Notes under the pieces: model-generated | Databases searched by the model: none | Told to the model about the DNA's origin: nothing | What the model saw: the letters and a program-made list of their open reading frames with translations, nothing else | Part shown: one piece after another, positions 22,088-25,619 of the stretch | How positions within the stretch are numbered: the stretch's first letter is position 1 | How the letters are laid out: each line of letters begins with the position of its first letter | Translations under genes and position numbers: made by a program | Source: Smittium culicis | Lineage: Eukaryota; Kickxellomycota; Harpellomycetes; Harpellales; Legeriomycetaceae | Direction: 5' to 3' | NCBI GenBank assembly: GCA_001970855.1 | Contig: LSSN01003074.1 | Location: 1 to 25,619 of the forward strand | Length of the DNA stretch: 25,619 nucleotides

Positions 22088-22769
22088 CGTGCTCGGTATT
22101 CTGCTATTTAAAGAATTTGTAAAAGTAATCTGCGACAGATATATAAAGCTAATAAACTAAATCAGAAAGATTAAATTAATGCGTATAATTCAAAAAAGAG
22201 TTAAATATCAATTTTTTTCAATTATAAGATTTTATTTTTTAACATTCAGCTCAAATTCTAGGGGCTTTTTTTTTACATCCCAAAAAACAGCTAATAGAAA
22301 AAGAAAAATCTTTTGTTTATAAAGCAGATTAAGTATAAAATCATATTATTGGCTACCTTCAGTTTCTTGGCCCATTTTCAAATAAATATAATGTAATTGA
22401 AAGGTTATATGCTCCCATTGGTTGCTTCTATCATGTGTGGAAAGTATGGCTTAGACTAGCTTTTTATTCGTTTTTTATTTGAATAATATAGTAGTTAATT
22501 TGTATACCTTTTGCTTCCAAACTTGCTTGTTTACTTACTTATTCTGCACCTTCACAAGATTATCGGTAAATATTAATTTTCGCTTTTTACTATGATTTCA
22601 TACTTTATAATTTTTCTTCTTTAGTAAAAAATAGTATATTATTTTATTTTCATTTAATACCTGCAGATTTAATACTTTGAAATATCTAAATCCAGATTTG
22701 TAGAGCTTCTGCATCAACAAGAAAAAGCAATATTCGCATTATAGGTTTAAACATCAAAATATAATTAAT
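22088..22769. promoter_or_regulatory. Shared divergent upstream region of PAM18 and VMA10
   Basis: 682 nt separate the two start codons, which face away from each other, so the promoters of both genes must lie here unless there are unseen upstream exons. The DNA is AT-rich with T-tracts. No TATA box or factor site can be singled out with confidence. Co-regulation is possible but not shown. Confidence 0.45.
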
Positions 22770-23093
22770 ATGAATCCAGGCTCAAATTCACAAGGAATCC
22801 AAGCTCTATTCGAAGCTGAAAAAGAGGCCTCAAAAATCGTTGAACAAGCTCGCAAATATCGCGTCGAAAAGCTTAAGGAAGCTAGACTAGAAGCTAACAA
22901 AGAAGTTGAGCGACTTCAGGAAGAAAAAAACAACCAAATCAAACAAGTCCAATTATCTTCATCCGAACTCACAAAACTCGAAAATGATATGCAAAACGAG
23001 GTTGAATCGAAAATCAAGAACATTGACGAACTTTATAACACAAACAAATCTAAAGCTATCGAACTCGTACTAAAAGCAACAACAGATTTTTAA
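22770..23093 (+). CDS. VMA10: V-type proton ATPase subunit G (Vma10)
   Basis: A single-exon gene of 107 residues, close to yeast Vma10 (114) and human G1 (118). The N terminus SQGIQALFEAEKEASKIVEQARKYR is the conserved family signature; the spacing of AEKEA and ARKYR is typical. The rest is one long charged helix, as expected for the peripheral-stalk coiled coil that pairs with subunit E. The subunit belongs to the V1 sector and tethers it to V0 at the vacuolar membrane, where the pump acidifies the vacuole. The C terminus (KATTDF) is slightly shorter than usual, but nothing suggests truncation. An AATAAA at 23149-23154, about 55 nt past the stop, is a likely poly(A) signal. Confidence 0.95.
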   Translation: MNPGSNSQGIQALFEAEKEASKIVEQARKYRVEKLKEARLEANKEVERLQEEKNNQIKQVQLSSSELTKLENDMQNEVESKIKNIDELYNTNKSKAIELVLKATTDF

Positions 23094-24758
23094 TAATAAT
23101 CGAACTCCAGTATTTCTCTTTATTTTCTATTATTCAGAAAAAACAACAAATAAACAAAATTTTATTCAAAAATATTTATACCTTTGCTTATAAAAAAATA
23201 ATTGGAGAGATGTCTAGCTGCTAATTCGATCACTTACCAATATACATTTTCCTAATTTTCCACTTGTGAGTTATAGGTTATTTTAAAATCATTCACTTTG
23301 AATAAAAAAGTAATACTCATAACATAGTTATACACTTTTGTTTTTTAAATATTCGATTCAAGTAATAACATAAAACAATGTATAGCAATAAACATTGATA
23401 TGTAAAACAAAATAATTTTTGGAATTCAGTACCTATTTCGAAATTTCAAAATTTATTTTTACTAAACATCCACCTTATATATACTAAATTTCCATTCAAA
23501 AATTAATAAATCTAAATATTAATTTTATTTTGTTTTTTACTCTCAATTTACAAAGATTAAATCGATTAGTGTTTAACTCTTGGGCATTCTTAGTCAAGGT
23601 TTAAATTAAAAAATTTAAATTTTCTTATAGATATGCCAATTGTAAATATTGCATATAACTACTAGTTATTTATTTGCATTTAGTTAAATGAAATACAACT
23701 ACATTAAAGTTACTTAATTACTATTCTAAAAAGAATATACAAAAATTTAAATATATTATACTTTGAATAGGAATTTTTCTATAAAATAAAAATCCTCGTT
23801 AGAATCTATTATCACATATTCATATAATTGGATTTGCTAAATTCGTTTTTAAAATTCAGAACTATCTTTTTACATTCCCCATGCAAAAGATCATTTTTAC
23901 TGAACTTTTTTTATGGTTTAATTTTAGAAACATGCAATTAAAAATTATTATCAAGAACAAATTATTTTTATTTAATTCAAAATAATAAAAAAAAAACTTT
24001 AAATAAATATTAAGGGTTACCAGAAAAAAAATTAAAATTTTAATTATTTTATAACCTAATGCCACTTTAATTAATATAAAAATTATACTCAACCCATTTG
24101 TTTTTTTTTTTACAAAATAAACTTACATTTAGGTACCACAAATTTATTTTTACTATTGAACAATAAACTTATTTCTGTAGGCTATTTTTGGAATACTAAT
24201 GTTAGGATTATAAAATCATTCTCTATAACTACTGCTCTAGTTTTCATAATTCATTTCTGGGGAAAATATTTGTCTAAATAAAACCCACGTTCAAAATGTA
24301 ACTGTGAGTCTATTCGAAGGAGTTGTGTTTTTAAAATTTAGATACCAAAATGTATAAGAGGTTTGGTATTTAATTCTGAGTAAAAAGTAAATCGCAAATA
24401 CTTTGATCTCTCTTTTTTTTTTATCTATCATTCTGTAAAATGTATAAATTTTTTACACATAGGAATTTATATCAAGAGTATCAGTTGTAAATATAAATTG
24501 TTGGGTTTTATAATAAATCGACACTATTCACGACTTTATTATTAATAGAAATTTTTTTATAGGTATGATGGGTTATTTAATATACATTTTATAAAAAAAT
24601 TTCAATGGAAAAATTAAAATTATGTAAATTTGGCAAAGTTGAAACTAAGCATAAGTACGAAAATTCAATAATGAATTTTTTTTTAATATCACATTCACTG
24701 ATTTAGGGAAATGTATAAAAAAAATTGTCGTTTTTTTAAAAAAAAAAAAGGAAAAATA

Positions 24759-24790
<32 letters not shown>

Positions 24791-24900
24791 AAAATAGCGC
24801 TGCGATATAAAAATAAAATCGATCAAATCAAGATTTTTAGAATTTTTAGAAAAAAGGGGTATATAATCGTGTTTATGTGAAAATACAAGGTGAAATAGTC
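23094..24900. other. AT-rich non-coding interval
   Basis: Apart from the probable VMA10 3' end and the microsatellite at 24761, I see no gene or RNA. Open stretches such as 23862-24092 on the minus strand are Phe/Ile/Lys/Leu-rich low-complexity translations of AT-rich DNA. Confidence 0.6.
24761..24792. repeat. (GAAA)8 microsatellite
   Basis: Eight perfect GAAA units in a row, preceded by an A-rich tract and poly-A. The array is pure, so it is probably length-polymorphic. No gene lies close enough to suggest a role. Confidence 0.97.
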
Positions 24901-25082
24901 TTATACCTAGTTCAATTGTAAAAGTTTTTCGTTCAACAGCAATACTGATCTCAGCCGTTTAGCAGCATATTTTAGGAGAGCCAGGTCAATCATTAACACG
25001 TTTTGGTAGGGGCTTATTTTTTACTATTCCTGTTAGATGCAGGCTCTGACTCGGAGCTCAGTGATCTCTACGAATTCAATTT

Positions 25083-25326
25083 TGTTGGAACAAGCTTAAT
25101 TTCATGACTGCTTGTAAATTCAGTCATCCTGTGTAAGAATTCATTCTTACAACCTCATTGTCTATAAACAATCCCAGGCTGTATAGGGACCATTGTACCC
25201 AACAATGACCACAGCAAACCCTACGCCACAAACACCAACGTTTTACAATTTTATTATGTATAACTTTTATTCTCAAAGATACTTAAACGACTGACTTCCC
25301 ATCTCAGGGAAAAGCAAGTCGTTTAA
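25083..25326. other. Cluster of strong inverted repeats (hairpins)
   Basis: Four stem-loops lie within 250 nt of less AT-rich DNA. ATGACTG (25104-25110) pairs with CAGTCAT (25121-25127). TGTAAGAAT (25132-25140) pairs with ATTCTTACA (25143-25151). CATTGT (25191-25196) pairs with ACAATG (25202-25207). TTAAACGACT (25283-25292) pairs with AGTCGTTTAA (25317-25326), with an inner stem TTCCC/GGGAA closing a 6-nt loop. The last arm recurs as TTAAACGACTTCC at 25436-25448. The cluster ends about 200 nt before a reading frame. It could be a structured RNA, a regulatory region, or the edge of a mobile element. Confidence 0.65.
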
Positions 25327-25529
25327 TTCTGTTATAAATTTCATTAGTTTCCTATTTTCTTATTTCACCATTCTCTCTTTAGTATTAGCTTAAATAAATA
25401 TATTAACTTTTAGTCTTAGTACCACCCTTTACATATTAAACGACTTCCAATATATAAAAATTATTTTTATATAACTTTAGTAATAGCACTAGTATTAGAA
25501 CGTCTTATACACCCACTAAAAAATTTCAA

Positions 25530-25619
25530 ATGCAAGAACCAAATTCTGAGAAAATCCATGAGGATTCTAAAGAATATAAGATACCAGAAATCGAAAGATT
25601 CTCCGGATCTCCAATTAAG
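25530..25619 (+). CDS. 5' end of an unidentified reading frame, cut by the window edge
   Basis: From the ATG at 25530 thirty codons are open to the last base. The translation is hydrophilic and charged (many Glu, Lys and Ser), unlike the Phe/Ile/Lys translations of non-coding DNA here, which suggests a real start. No signal peptide is present. The residues IPEIERFSGSP loosely recall the P-x-F-x-G-x-P region near the start of Gag proteins of LTR retrotransposons, but this is far too short to assign. The hairpin-rich segment just upstream is compatible with either a host leader or a retroelement leader. Confidence 0.45.
   Translation, partial: MQEPNSEKIHEDSKEYKIPEIERFSGSPIK

Noticed and set aside
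23862..24092. Minus-strand hydrophobic open stretch of 76 codons
   Set aside because: Its Ile/Phe/Leu/Lys-rich translation is typical of AT-rich non-coding DNA. It has no family resemblance or gene context.

Overview
This window is nuclear DNA of a eukaryote, most likely a fungus. It is very AT-rich, its genes are separate and carry short spliceosomal introns (86, 83, 151 and 124 nt here), and its proteins are eukaryotic housekeeping types: a LAMMER/CLK kinase, prefoldin subunit 4, Cox19, Pam18/Tim14 and V-ATPase subunit G. Cox19 and Pam18 imply respiring mitochondria, so anaerobic gut fungi and mitosome-bearing microsporidia are unlikely. An early-diverging AT-rich fungus would fit, but the lineage cannot be fixed from this sequence. 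No bacterial, viral or CRISPR signals and no tRNA or rRNA genes were seen.

Layout. Bases 1-9631 hold no convincing gene. Bases 1 to about 6470 are extremely AT-rich and contain a few degenerate repeat traces. From about 6480 to 8600 the + strand is purine/G-rich and C-poor. At about 8.6 kb this flips abruptly, and 8600-9631 is pyrimidine/C-rich up to the start of the kinase gene. A two-exon gene (9632-14232) encodes a LAMMER kinase of 1504 residues. Its kinase domain is followed by a low-complexity tail of about 780 residues. After 3 kb of non-coding DNA comes an intracellular SGNH/GDSL hydrolase (17225-18160). Convergent with it is a four-exon prefoldin subunit 4 gene on the minus strand (18475-19234).

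Bases 19.4-20.9 kb contain two diverged direct repeats about 802 bp apart, which I take to be an old mobile or duplicated element. A compact housekeeping cluster follows: COX19 (+, 21091-21372), PAM18 (-, 21740-22087) and VMA10 (+, 22770-23093). COX19 and PAM18 are convergent. PAM18 and VMA10 are divergent and share a 682-bp upstream region. The last 2.5 kb is AT-rich, with a (GAAA)8 microsatellite, then a cluster of strong hairpins at 25.08-25.33 kb, and finally the first 30 codons of an unidentified reading frame that runs off the end.

The genes do not form one pathway. COX19 and PAM18 both act in the mitochondrial intermembrane space/inner membrane, VMA10 in the vacuolar proton pump, prefoldin 4 in cytosolic actin/tubulin folding, and the kinase in nuclear/growth signalling. 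No dedicated new system was identified. The least explained features are the strand-composition flip, the old repeat families, the oversized kinase tail and the hairpin cluster next to the terminal reading frame.
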